NCBI GenBank assembly: GCA_015231265.1
Contig: JADGBX010000012.1
Location: 1 to 39,091, forward strand
Length of the DNA: 39,091 nucleotides
Direction: 5' to 3'
Source: Magnetococcales bacterium
Lineage (GTDB): Bacteria > Pseudomonadota > Magnetococcia > Magnetococcales > JADGBX01
Shown: positions 17,612 to 27,000 of the stretch, piece after piece
Numbering within the stretch: the stretch's first letter is position 1
Layout of the letters: each line of letters begins with the position of its first letter
Position numbers and translations under genes: made by a program
The notes under the pieces: generated by a model
Databases searched by the model: none
The model's input: the letters and a program-made list of their open reading frames with translations, nothing else
Told to the model about the DNA's origin: nothing

Positions 17612-17905
17612 TTAGCTCTTGACGTTCTTATCCAACACAGAGCCGCACTCTCCTACTGCTCCACCAGCGACAAGCTCCAACTCCGCCTCGGTCAACTCAT
17701 CCTCACCTGCAGAGGCCTGGATCAAGGCGGCGATCTCTTTCAAAGCGGTCCGGGTTTCCTCTTTGGTCAGGGGTGTGCCCTGTTCCTCGGCAATGGTGCG
17801 GGCCTGACGTACGAACTCTTCCGGCTCCTGAATGGAGGAGAGTTGGGCGATGAGCCCTTCATCCGTGCGGATGCGGCTGTAGAGGTCCACCAGCTTCTGT
17901 TCCAT
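17612..17905 (-). CDS. Nif11-like RiPP precursor peptide B
   Basis: This 97-residue precursor starts at an ATG preceded by a GAGAG stretch. Its 82-residue leader, nearly the same as that of precursor A, ends ELTEAELELVAGG. The predicted core is 15 residues: AVGECGSVLDKNVKS, with a single Cys, two Lys and two Ser. One Cys cannot form an intramolecular disulfide, and no lanthionine synthetase gene is present, so Cys or Lys are the likely modification points. The leader should be recognised by the radical SAM and/or GNAT enzymes and removed by a C39 peptidase. The stop codon lies next to a fragment resembling the end of a MITE found elsewhere in the window, so the C-terminal residues of the core may have been altered by an insertion. 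Confidence 0.88.
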   Translation of the reverse strand: MEQKLVDLYSRIRTDEGLIAQLSSIQEPEEFVRQARTIAEEQGTPLTKEETRTALKEIAALIQASAGEDELTEAELELVAGGAVGECGSVLDKNVKS

Positions 17906-17985
17906 GATCTCTCACTTATGCATGGTCCAATGTGCGATCCCGTTGTTGATACTGCACCCGATTTTGCCACTCTTCCCAACGGTCG

Positions 17986-18015
17986 ATCATAATAAACGCA
18001 TCTTTCTGTAATCAA
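17986..18015 (-). promoter_or_regulatory. Possible sigma70-type promoter of precursor B
   Basis: On the minus strand TTGATT (18010-18015) and TATGAT (17986-17991) are separated by 18 bp, upstream of precursor B. With similar sequences before precursor A, it suggests that the precursors have their own promoters and are not only read from the GNAT gene. Confidence 0.3.
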
Positions 18016-18049
18016 GAGCGTGGTGCGTAACACTCTGCCATGGCCACCC

Positions 18050-18352
18050 TCATTGTGAATTCTCCCCTTCAGGAAATTCAAATTCCGTCTTTTTCGTAGA
18101 GGCGACCCCTCCTGAAACCATCTCCAACTCAAAGTCGCTCAACTCATCATTCTCGGAAGCGCCTTGAATCAGTTCTGCCATATTGTTGATCGCATCGGCA
18201 ATTTCTTGTTTCGTCAGGGAGACACCATGTTGCGTTGCAATCGAAATCACTTCCTTGCCCAATTCGGTCGGATCTTCGATGGTGGCCAGGTTGGAGAGCA
18301 GGTCTCCGTCATCTCTTATGGCGGCGTAAAGCTGTACGATTTTATTGTCCAT
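18050..18352 (-). CDS. Nif11-like RiPP precursor peptide C
   Basis: This 100-residue precursor starts at ATG 18352. Its leader has diverged from A and B (MDNKIVQLYAAIRDDGDLLSNL; GASENDELSDFELEMVSGG) but is again exactly 82 residues to the double Gly, which supports all three starts. The predicted core is 18 residues: VASTKKTEFEFPEGENSQ. It contains a Lys pair, one Pro, two Phe and four acidic residues, with no Cys. The three cores share only small N-terminal residues (AV/VA) and a Lys. It is the precursor closest to the GNAT gene (178 bp), with the same transcription direction. Confidence 0.87.
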   Translation of the reverse strand: MDNKIVQLYAAIRDDGDLLSNLATIEDPTELGKEVISIATQHGVSLTKQEIADAINNMAELIQGASENDELSDFELEMVSGGVASTKKTEFEFPEGENSQ

Positions 18353-18530
18353 TATAGTTCTCGCAGATCGTTTATGTGTTCAGTTGGCGCGTGTTGGAGC
18401 TATTCAAGGAGGGCCGGTTAGAGTGGACATTTCCTACGCAAACAAGTTATCCGTCTCTCATCTTCCAGATTCTAGACCAGCAACACCGGAAAGCGTTAGA
18501 TGATCCGTCTCAGTGTTTTGTTGATTTGTC

Positions 18531-19613
18531 TCAAGAGCGCAGAGTCGTCGCATTCAGCGCCTTTCGTGAGCCCCACCTGGGGTCGATGGAGAAGGCAAAC
18601 GTGCTGACCCGCTCATCCATTAACCGGCGCATGGCGGGATTATCCCCCACGGTCTCATACCAGGAGGTGGTCTCCGGCCCCATCAAGGCACTCTGCCGGT
18701 GGCCGGTCTCCAGCATGCCGCCGATCAGCCAGCCCCGGTTACGCAGGGCGGGTTTGACGTATCCGGTGTGGTAGAGCACGCCCTCGACCTGATCGATCTC
18801 TTCGCCGATGATCCACCCCACCAGTTCGCCACGACGGCGGATGGCAAACGAGAGATCCGGTACGCAGTGCTGGTCGAACGCCTGTCTCGGGGCCAGCAAC
18901 GTCTCGACTTCGCCAATGACCACCAGCGCTTCAATGGCGCTGTTATCCTCGGCGGTGCGTTCCAGCCAGGGCGTGGTCTCGAAGCCGTGGCGACGCAGGA
19001 AGGGCATCAGTTTCGGCCAGGTCTGCTCCGCCTTCAGATACCAGTTTGCGGGACCGCTCAGGCGTTGAGAGTGGAGTTGGGGTGCCTCCCAGCCGCAGTG
19101 TTCCAGGAGGCTTTCCAGGGCCTGTTTCTGTTTGGTCTTGCCGGAGTACTGCACGGTCAGACAGCGACTGCCCTGTTCAAAGGCCACCTGTTCGGCCGCT
19201 TTGAGAAGATCCCGGCCCAATCCCCTTCTTCGCCACTGCTTGTGGATGAAGAGACTGAGCAGGCGACGGTGATCTCTCTTTGCGTGATCGTCTGCCGCAT
19301 CATCTTCTGGTGCAGGGGACGCTGGCGGTTGCTGGTATTGGTGATAGCGTTCCAGTGTGATGGGGTCGAAGAAGGGGGTCTGGGTAAAGGGCCGCCCCAT
19401 CAACGCCAACCCAATCGGAATACTTCCCGCCATCATGCCCACCGCCTTCACGTCGCGTTCGCCATATTTCGGCTCGGTCAGATAGGGGCGGAAGCGGGGA
19501 AAGGTCAAACTCGTGAAACGCGGATCGGGAAGTGCCAGGGTTTGAATGGTCACCGGCAACGTATCGAGCAGGCCGATCAGTGGGTTGGATTGTCTCTCTC
19601 TGTTCCGGTTCAC
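18531..19613 (-). CDS. Tandem GNAT acyltransferase-like protein, candidate RiPP maturase
   Basis: This 360-residue protein contains an N-terminal GNAT domain with a good acyl-CoA motif A (LSLFIHKQWRRRGLGRDLLKAAEQ, about residues 117-140) and a C-terminal half that also looks GNAT-like (LSFAIRRRGELVGWIIGEE; HTGYVKPALRNRGWLIGGMLE, about 255-310), with a less regular acyl-CoA loop. The start is GTG; a stop lies ten codons upstream, so little extension is possible. It precedes three Nif11-like precursors on the same strand. GNAT maturases are known from selidamide-type RiPPs, where a fatty acyl group is placed on Lys or Orn of a Nif11/NHLP-type precursor. By analogy this enzyme may acylate the Lys of the cores. 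A housekeeping acetyltransferase next to the cluster by chance is the alternative. Confidence 0.8.
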   Translation of the reverse strand: MNRNRERQSNPLIGLLDTLPVTIQTLALPDPRFTSLTFPRFRPYLTEPKYGERDVKAVGMMAGSIPIGLALMGRPFTQTPFFDPITLERYHQYQQPPASPAPEDDAADDHAKRDHRRLLSLFIHKQWRRRGLGRDLLKAAEQVAFEQGSRCLTVQYSGKTKQKQALESLLEHCGWEAPQLHSQRLSGPANWYLKAEQTWPKLMPFLRRHGFETTPWLERTAEDNSAIEALVVIGEVETLLAPRQAFDQHCVPDLSFAIRRRGELVGWIIGEEIDQVEGVLYHTGYVKPALRNRGWLIGGMLETGHRQSALMGPETTSWYETVGDNPAMRRLMDERVSTFAFSIDPRWGSRKALNATTLRS

Positions 19614-19650
19614 GTCGCACCACGCTGTTTTCAGGGGGAGTCATTAGGGA

Positions 19651-19664
19651 TTGATCAAAATCAA
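19651..19664 (+). promoter_or_regulatory. Perfect FNR/Anr-type box (class II position)
   Basis: TTGATCAAAATCAA matches the consensus TTGAT-N4-ATCAA exactly. Its centre (19657.5) is 32 bp from the centre of a TATACT -10 element on the plus strand, the spacing of a class II FNR promoter (box at -41.5). It therefore most likely activates the AraC gene under low oxygen. It also lies 38 bp outside the GNAT start, where it could affect that promoter too. Crp/Fnr relatives such as Dnr use the same site. Confidence 0.8.
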
Positions 19665-19686
19665 GGCGATTACGGCCAACACTCGC

Positions 19687-19692
19687 TATACT
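19687..19692 (+). promoter_or_regulatory. -10 element of the AraC-regulator promoter
   Basis: TATACT differs from TATAAT at one base and lies at class II distance from the FNR-type box. No good -35 is needed or seen. The predicted start site is near 19699, leaving an untranslated leader of about 90 bases before the ATG at 19791. Confidence 0.6.
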
Positions 19693-19790
19693 ATTAACAT
19701 CCATATCCATCGCATGATCACCGGAGCACCCTATTGTGGTGCCCGTTGTCCATGTATTGATTCGAATATCGTGAACCGCAGAGCACGACC

Positions 19791-20840
19791 ATGCAACCTC
19801 TGGAACACTCCTATTTCACAACCTCCCATCTGAAACAGTCCACCCAGTTCGACGCGTGGCGGGACAGTATTGGCGTCATGTTCGATGTGCGACTGGATAC
19901 CGCATCGGAAGATTCCGGTTTCCACGCTCTTACTGACAGTTATCTGTTGGACTCCATGATGCTTACCCGCTGTGCCGCAGGCCGGCAGAAGTTCGACCGC
20001 AAGAGCGTGCGCATCGCCCGGGACGGCATCGATCACTACATGATCCAACTCTTCGTCAAAGGGCGGGTGGAGATGCGTGTGGCTGGCAAGCAAATGGTCG
20101 GTCCCACCCGCTCCATCGTCGGCTTCGATCTGGGGGATACCCTGGACAGTGTCAACACCGATTTCGATCTGCTGAGTGCGTTTATTCCCCGCCGGGAGCT
20201 GGCCCCGCTGCTGCGCTATCCGGACAATGTGCCCGGTACCATGGTCGACACGGCACAGGGGGAGGGCAAGCTGCTGGCAGACTTTATGGAGGCGGTGTTC
20301 CGGGCCGCGCCGACGCTCTCCCGTGATGCTGGCCCTTCGGTGGCATCCAGTCTGATCCATATGGTGGCAGCGGCGTTGAACCGCTCCCTGGAGGTGTTGG
20401 AGGATGCCCCCACGGCGTTGATGCAGTCCCATCTGATCCGGGCCAGGCAGTTCATCGAGGATAACCTGGATCGGGAGGATCTCACGCCAGCGTTGCTTGC
20501 GCAGCATCTCGGTGTTTCGCGAGCCACACTCTATCGCACCTTTGAGTCCCATGGTGGCGTTGCCCAGTTCATTCGCCGCCGCCGGTTGAACAGAGCTCTG
20601 AAGCATCTGGTTGCACCACCGCCCGGCATCCTGAAACAGCGCATCTCCGACATCGCTTTCAGCACCGGTTTTAACGACTCCGCCCAGTTCAGCCGCCTGT
20701 TTCGCAACGCGTTCGGTATCTCGCCCAGCGAAGCACGCCATCAAGCGGATCGGATGTCATCAGCAGACCAGCGGCGAACCTTCCTCAATGACGGCATCAG
20801 CGACACGCTCTATGAACAGTGGATTGCCAGAGTTCTTTAA
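19791..20840 (+). CDS. AraC-family transcriptional regulator
   Basis: This 349-residue protein has an N-terminal AraC-binding-like domain (about 1-200, of the AraC_binding_2 type: FDAWRDSIG, DHYMIQLFVKGR, VGFDLGDTLDS) and a C-terminal double helix-turn-helix (about 220-320). The latter contains LTPALLAQHLGVSRATLYRTFE, then ISDIAFSTGFNDSAQFSRLFRNAFGISPSEAR, the family signature. It is divergent from the RiPP cluster and separated from the GNAT gene by 177 bp, so it is the natural candidate for cluster control, possibly sensing a small molecule or the peptide product. Its own promoter appears FNR-dependent, which would tie the cluster to oxygen availability. The link to the cluster is inference from position. 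Confidence 0.92.
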   Translation: MQPLEHSYFTTSHLKQSTQFDAWRDSIGVMFDVRLDTASEDSGFHALTDSYLLDSMMLTRCAAGRQKFDRKSVRIARDGIDHYMIQLFVKGRVEMRVAGKQMVGPTRSIVGFDLGDTLDSVNTDFDLLSAFIPRRELAPLLRYPDNVPGTMVDTAQGEGKLLADFMEAVFRAAPTLSRDAGPSVASSLIHMVAAALNRSLEVLEDAPTALMQSHLIRARQFIEDNLDREDLTPALLAQHLGVSRATLYRTFESHGGVAQFIRRRRLNRALKHLVAPPPGILKQRISDIAFSTGFNDSAQFSRLFRNAFGISPSEARHQADRMSSADQRRTFLNDGISDTLYEQWIARVL

Positions 20841-20966
20841 GATGTCGTAACTGTAAACAAGCTGACGTGGCAACACTTTTCCGGTGTCGAGTCCCGAGAG
20901 ATCATATAAGTGCTTTTGAACTGATCAGACCTGGAGACGGCCAGCGCGGATACGGGCTGAATGTCA

Positions 20967-20976
20967 ACACGCCCTA
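20967..20976 (-). repeat. TAGGGCGTGT motif at the right border of the cluster block
   Basis: On the minus strand this is identical to the motif at 3731-3740 and to the outer ten bases of the MITE inverted repeat at 33906. The copies at 3731 and here face inward around 17.2 kb containing the RiPP cluster and the AraC gene. The spacer 20841-21088 otherwise holds only a weak promoter-like TTGACA at 21038. Confidence 0.35.
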
Positions 20977-21088
20977 GATCTTTGATTTTTGCTGATGGTA
21001 CGATGGGCTTCCAGGGTTCTGATCTTCACCTCCCTGCTTGACAAACCGTTCTTCTGGTTGTTGAGAATGCCAAATAGAGTCAAGAAAG

Positions 21089-24000
21089 ATGGAGTGTATG
21101 AGATATCGTGATTGGCAGCCCCGATTCGTGGCAGGATTCTGTTTCATCCTACTTGGCCTACTCACTGTTTCAGAACTCTCTGCAGAGCCCAGAACAACCG
21201 AAGCGACTCAAGAGGTAATCAAGGTCGCCTATTGCGAAGATTGTGTTCCTTTCCACTTTAAGGATGCACAAGGCAAAGCCACCGGGATGATCATCGACCT
21301 GTGGCGGGCATGGTCCGAGAAAACCGGGCGGCACATTACATTCCTCCCGTACACATGGGACGAGACCTTGAAAAAGGTCGGCGCCGGAGAGGCGGATGTT
21401 CATGCCGGTCTGTTCTTCAATGAGGCGCGGGATCGCTATCTGGACTACGGCACACCTCTGACCCGCACCAATGCCCATGTCTTCCTCTATAAACAACTGC
21501 CGCCCATCACCCATCTTTCCGAACTGAAGGCGTATCGCGTTGGTGTTCTCAAGGGGGACTATGTCGAGGGGTTTTTGCAAGAGAAGCTGCCCCAGGCAAC
21601 GATTGTTCCCTATCCGAGTTACAAAGCGATCATGTCGGCGCTCAAGGCCGGTGAATTAAAAACGTTCGCCGCCGACACTCCGACCGGAATCTACCATCTC
21701 CAGCGCCATGGCCTTCTGGGAGACTATTCGGTTACCGATGCACAACTGCTGTACGCCAACGATTGGTTCGTTGCGGTGACGGCGGGACGTCGAGCGCTGT
21801 TGGAGACGCTGAACAAAGGGTTCAAACGGATCAGCCAGGAGGAGCGTCTGGCGATCCATCGCACCTGGACCTCCTCTGCCGACTCCAAGGCTCTCGTTAT
21901 CGCCATCGACCGGGACTACCCGCCCCTCTCCAGGATAACCACATTCGGAGAACCAGCCGGTCTGCTCGTCGACTTCTGGCGGGCGTGGGGGAAGGCGACG
22001 GGTCGCGACGTGCGCTTCCGCATGAGTGACTGGGCCGATACCCTGGCTGCGGTCAAGAGCGGTGAAGCGGACATTCACTCCGGTCTGTTCATCGACCAGA
22101 AGCGCAAAGACTCTTTCTCCTTTACCCACCCCATCTACAAGATCAACTCCACTTTCTATCACCGTACGGACACCACAATTCCGGAAGATCCCGCATCATT
22201 CGGTAATCATCGTGTGGCGGTACTGAAAGGGAGCTACCAGGAGAGCGCCTTACGTACGCAGTATCCGGAGCTGGTACTGGTTTCCTTCAGCTCATGGATG
22301 CAGGCTCTACGGGCGCTGTACAGTGGCGAGGTGGATGCTGCCGTCGGTGAAGATCACACCATGGAGCAGCTCCTGAACGAGACCGGATGGCGCTCACGTA
22401 TCACGGGACTCGATCAACCCGTCTTTTCCAATGTGGTCTACGGCGCCGTCGCAAAGGACAAGGAGTCTTTGCTGGGCCTGGTTAATGACGGAGTGGAGAA
22501 ACTGGGTGTGAAAGCTCTGCGCCAGATTGAAATGGCGTGGATAACCGACCCCAACCAACGCATTTTCAAGCCCGATACAGACGGTTCGGCGCGTTACGAT
22601 CTTACTCTTGAGGAGGAGGCGTGGCTGGAGGCGCACCCAGTCTTGAGATTGGGCGTGGATCCGGCCTGGCCGCCCTACGACTTCGTCAATGACACGGGCC
22701 GACACGACGGTTTTTCTGCCGAAGTGCTGGATCACCTGGCCCGGTTTCTCGGGATCGACATCTCCCTGACCCCCGGTCTGAGCTGGAAAGCGGCGCTTGA
22801 AGGTGCCGAAGCGCGCACCATCGACGTCATCTCGCTCTGCGTACCGACCCCGGATCGCGCCCACTATCTCCTGTTTTCGAACCCTATCGTCAAGGAGCCC
22901 TGGGTCATCACGACCCGGAAGGATCAGCCACTGGAGGGCGGTATTGATGCACTGATCGGTAAACGGGTTCTGATCGCCGAAGGGTATGCGGTGGGTTCCC
23001 TGATTCAATCGGCGTTTCCCAAACTTGTCTATTCGGAGGTTGCGACCCCTTTGATCGGTTTGAAGAGGGTTGCCGATGGCTCCGCAGATGCCTATATCGG
23101 CTACCGGGGTGCCATCAACCATCTGATGAAGCACGAGGGATTAAACACCCTTCATATCGCCAATCCCTCGGGACTCGCCCCATCCTCGCTCTCCATCTGC
23201 ATCCGTTCCGATTGGCCGGAACTGGTCGGCATGATCAACAAATGGTTGCTGTTCATCGGCAAGGAGACGTTGGATGAAGCGGCAAACAGGTGGCTCAGCA
23301 CGTCCAATCTGAAGCGGGAGTCGGTTCGCGTCGCCTTCGGGTCGAACAAGCCCCCCTTCATTTTCGCCCCCGGTTCACACAGGGGGTTGGAGATCGATAT
23401 CGTTCGTGAAGCCCTTGCCGTGAGCGATATCGACATGATCCCCATGGAGTTGACCAATGAGGGATTGACCAAAATCATGGCGTCCGACGTGACTGTCGCA
23501 GCGGCGGCCGGTGTACAACACGATCCCGCCTCACCCTATCACCACTCCAGTAACTACATCTTTTTCGACAATGCCGCCTACACCCTGGAAAGCGCCCAAA
23601 CCACCCTCACCGATCTTGATGCCCTGAAAGGTCGACGTATCGCCATATGGGGGACCGGTCACAAAGACCTTGGCAAACGGTTCTTCGATCTGTTCAATCC
23701 AAAGAGCCGGGTGGAACATACCCCCGATTTCTATGAGATTGCCGATCAGGGATTGCAGGTTCGATCCTTCTTCGAAGGCAAAGCCGATACGCTGATTATC
23801 GATTCGACCATTCTGGGTTGGCAGATCAACCAACAGGCCGACGCCGTGGACACCCGTCCCGCGCTCACCCGACACGATCTGTTCGAAAGCAGAACCGGCT
23901 TCTCCATCGCCTTCAGAGATAAAACGCTTCGGGACCGTTTCGAGGCTGGACTTGCCGAGCTGAAGAAGAGTGGCCGGTACCAGCATCTGGTCGACACCTA

Positions 24001-27000
24001 CAAGGATGGGAATTACCAGATCATCCACGACTATGCGGCTCTCATCGGCACGCTGTTGCAACCCTCTCTCTTTTCCGATAAATCCGACATCATCAAGGCT
24101 TTGTTGCCGCCGCTGACCCACGCCTTGTCCATTGTCGAGTCCATAGAGATTACCGACCGCTACGATAACCAACTTGTACGCTCCGTCCGTGATGGCGAGA
24201 CGCAACACGATGGTTATGCGGTAACCTTCCGTGTTCAGGACTACGCCAATGACGTTGGCCGGACAGTCGAATACGGCAGGGTGACCATTACATTTCGAGG
24301 CGGGGCACAGAGGGCTCGCTGGCCGAATGTGCACAATATCGTCAACGCCTGCAGCCACTGCAACCCTATCGAAAAGTCGGAGATGCTGAAGGTTGTTGCC
24401 GCATTCGCACAGACGGCATCAAACAGGATCCGGCCCGATCAACCGCAGCAGCCGAGCACGCCACGGAGCGAGAGTTCCATCTCCATGGAGGCGGTGGTGA
24501 CTCTGGTCCCGATCGTGCTCATCGTGCTGCTTCTGGGGGCCTTGATCCTGCCGCGATTGGTCTCCGACGAGATGATCGCCCGTCAATTCGGATCGCGCTA
24601 CTTCCGGACTCTGGTGCTTGGTGGCGCCGTCATCATGGTCGTGGTCGTCGCAGTGTTGGTGGTCTACACCCTCGGCAAGAACAGAATGACGGTGCTGGAT
24701 GCCATCAGGGATGAATTAAAGGTGGTGCTTCTCAGCACCATGGAACGTAGCGACCTGTGGGTGCAGGAGCGGCAGTACTTTCTGACTCAGTTGGGCCACG
24801 ACCGCCAGTTGCAGGAGCTGACCAGACGGCTGCTTACGGTCCAACCGACCAGAGAAGCACTGTCTAAATCGATGGCCCTGCGGAAACTGCGCAACTATCT
24901 GGCTGCCCATGAACAGGAGATCGGCCATCTCGGTTTTTTCATCATCAACCGGGACAGAATCAGTATCGGCTCCAAGCGCGACACCAATCTGGGCAGCCTC
25001 AATCTGATCGAAAAACGGCACCCGGAACTGCTTAGTCAAGCCTTCGCCGGAACAGCGGTCTTCATTCCACCGATCCGGTCGGATGTGGTGTTGTCCGACA
25101 AGGAGGGCACCGATTACAAACCTCTGAACATGTTCTTCGCGGCGCCCATCTATGACAGCATGGGGTCGGTGATTGCGGTGTTGACCACCCGGATCGATCC
25201 GAAAGGGGAGCTCTCTCGAATCATGCACGGTGGGCGCATCGGCACCTCCGGCGAGACCTACATGGTCGATGAAGATGGCCGCATGGTCACCCGGAGCCGA
25301 TTCGTCGATCAATTGAAGGAGATCGGTCTGATCTCGCCGTCGGATCCGAACACCACAGAGGTGATCGTGCGCGATCCGGGCCGCAACCTGCTGGAAACCG
25401 GTGAGAACGACGACATCGACGGAGAGAGACCCCTTACCGAGATGGCCCGGGGCCTCATGGCATTGAAGGGGACATACGATGCCGAGGAGGAACATGCGGA
25501 ACATCCCGGTCACTCCAGGATCGTCATCAATATGGAGGGTTATCGAGACTATCGTGGCGTTCCCGTCTTCGGCGCCTGGATGTGGGAGCAGCACCTTGGC
25601 CTGGGATTGACCACCGAGATCGATGTGGCCGAAGTATTGGCCGGTCACCACACCCTGCGCACCAATCTGATCATCATCGCCGCCAGCACGCTTCTTCTGG
25701 CGATCATCTCCATCCTGTTGACGCTCACCTTCGGGCAACGCGCCACGACGATTCTCCGGCGCACCCAGGATGAGCTTGAGGAGATCGTCGACACCAGGAC
25801 TCAGGAGCTGGAAGAGAGCCGTGAGCGTCAGGAGTTGGCGCTCAAAGGGGGCTCGCTCGGATTCTGGGATGTGGATCTCGTCACCGGACGCACCGTCGTC
25901 AACGAACGCTACGCCGAGATTTTCGGATTTCCGGTGGATGATCTGGTTCTCAAGCGGGATGAGTGGGTCGAACGCATTCATCCGGACGATCGAGATCGGG
26001 TTTTGGCGTTGGGAAGACGGTACCGTCTCAATGACGGAAACACGTATGAACCGGAGTTCCGCATCATCACACCGGCTGGGAAGGAGCGTTGGGTGATTTC
26101 GAAAGGAGCTGCTGTTTCCCGATACTCGGATGGCAAGGTGATCCGCATGGTTGGAACGGTCCAAGATGTTTCGGATCGCAAAGAGGCTGAAAGAGTCCTG
26201 CAAGAGCGGGAAAACACCTTCCGAGCCCTGGCTGAGAACTCCCCGGATGTGATCATGCGGATCGACCGACACCATCGATACCTGTACGTGAATTCACGGG
26301 TTCAGGAGATGACGGACATTCCACCCGAGGCCTTCCTCAACAAGACGCATGAGGAGATCGGTTTCCCGCTCAAGACAAGTCAATTCCTCGACGCTGTCAT
26401 CGATGTCGTTCTACAAAGCAAATCAAACCACCGCGTTGAGTTTCAACTACCGAACGGAGCGTGGGTCGATTGGTCACTGGCCCCTGAATTGGATGACAAG
26501 GGAGCCTTGACCGCCATCATGACCACCGCTCGGGACATCTCCGGACTTAAGGAGACCGAAGCGGCACTGGATAAGGCGCGCCAGCTTGCCGAAGAGGCCA
26601 CCAGGGCGAAGTCCGACTTTCTGGCCAACATGAGCCACGAGATCCGTACCCCCATGAACGCCATCATCGGCATGAGCCATCTGGCGTTGCAGACGGATCT
26701 GACTGCCAAGCAGCAGGATTACGTGCACAAGATCCATACCGCTGCCAATGCGCTGCTCGGCATCATCAACGATATTCTCGATTTCTCTAAGATTGAAGCC
26801 GGTAAATTGGAAGTCGAACAGGTGCCTTTCCAACTCCAGGACGTGATGGATAATCTGACCAACCTGATTACCGTCAAGGTGCGCGAGAAGGGGCTGGAAT
26901 TCCTGGTTGCGACGGAGAACGACGTTCCCAATGGCCTGATCGGAGATCCCCTGCGCCTGGGTCAGATCCTGACCAATCTGGCCAACAATGCGGTGAAGTT

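Noticed and set aside
17110-18352. Lanthipeptide or disulfide bacteriocin assignment
   Set aside because: Only one Cys occurs in all three cores, and no LanM/LanB/LanC-like gene is in the window.
21038-21066. TTGACA-based promoter before the giant kinase gene
   Set aside because: The -35 is perfect but no acceptable -10 lies 16-18 bp away.
24716-26275. 519-residue minus-strand open frame opposite the giant kinase
   Set aside because: It is antisense to the dCache and PAS region of a complete kinase and has no domain of its own.
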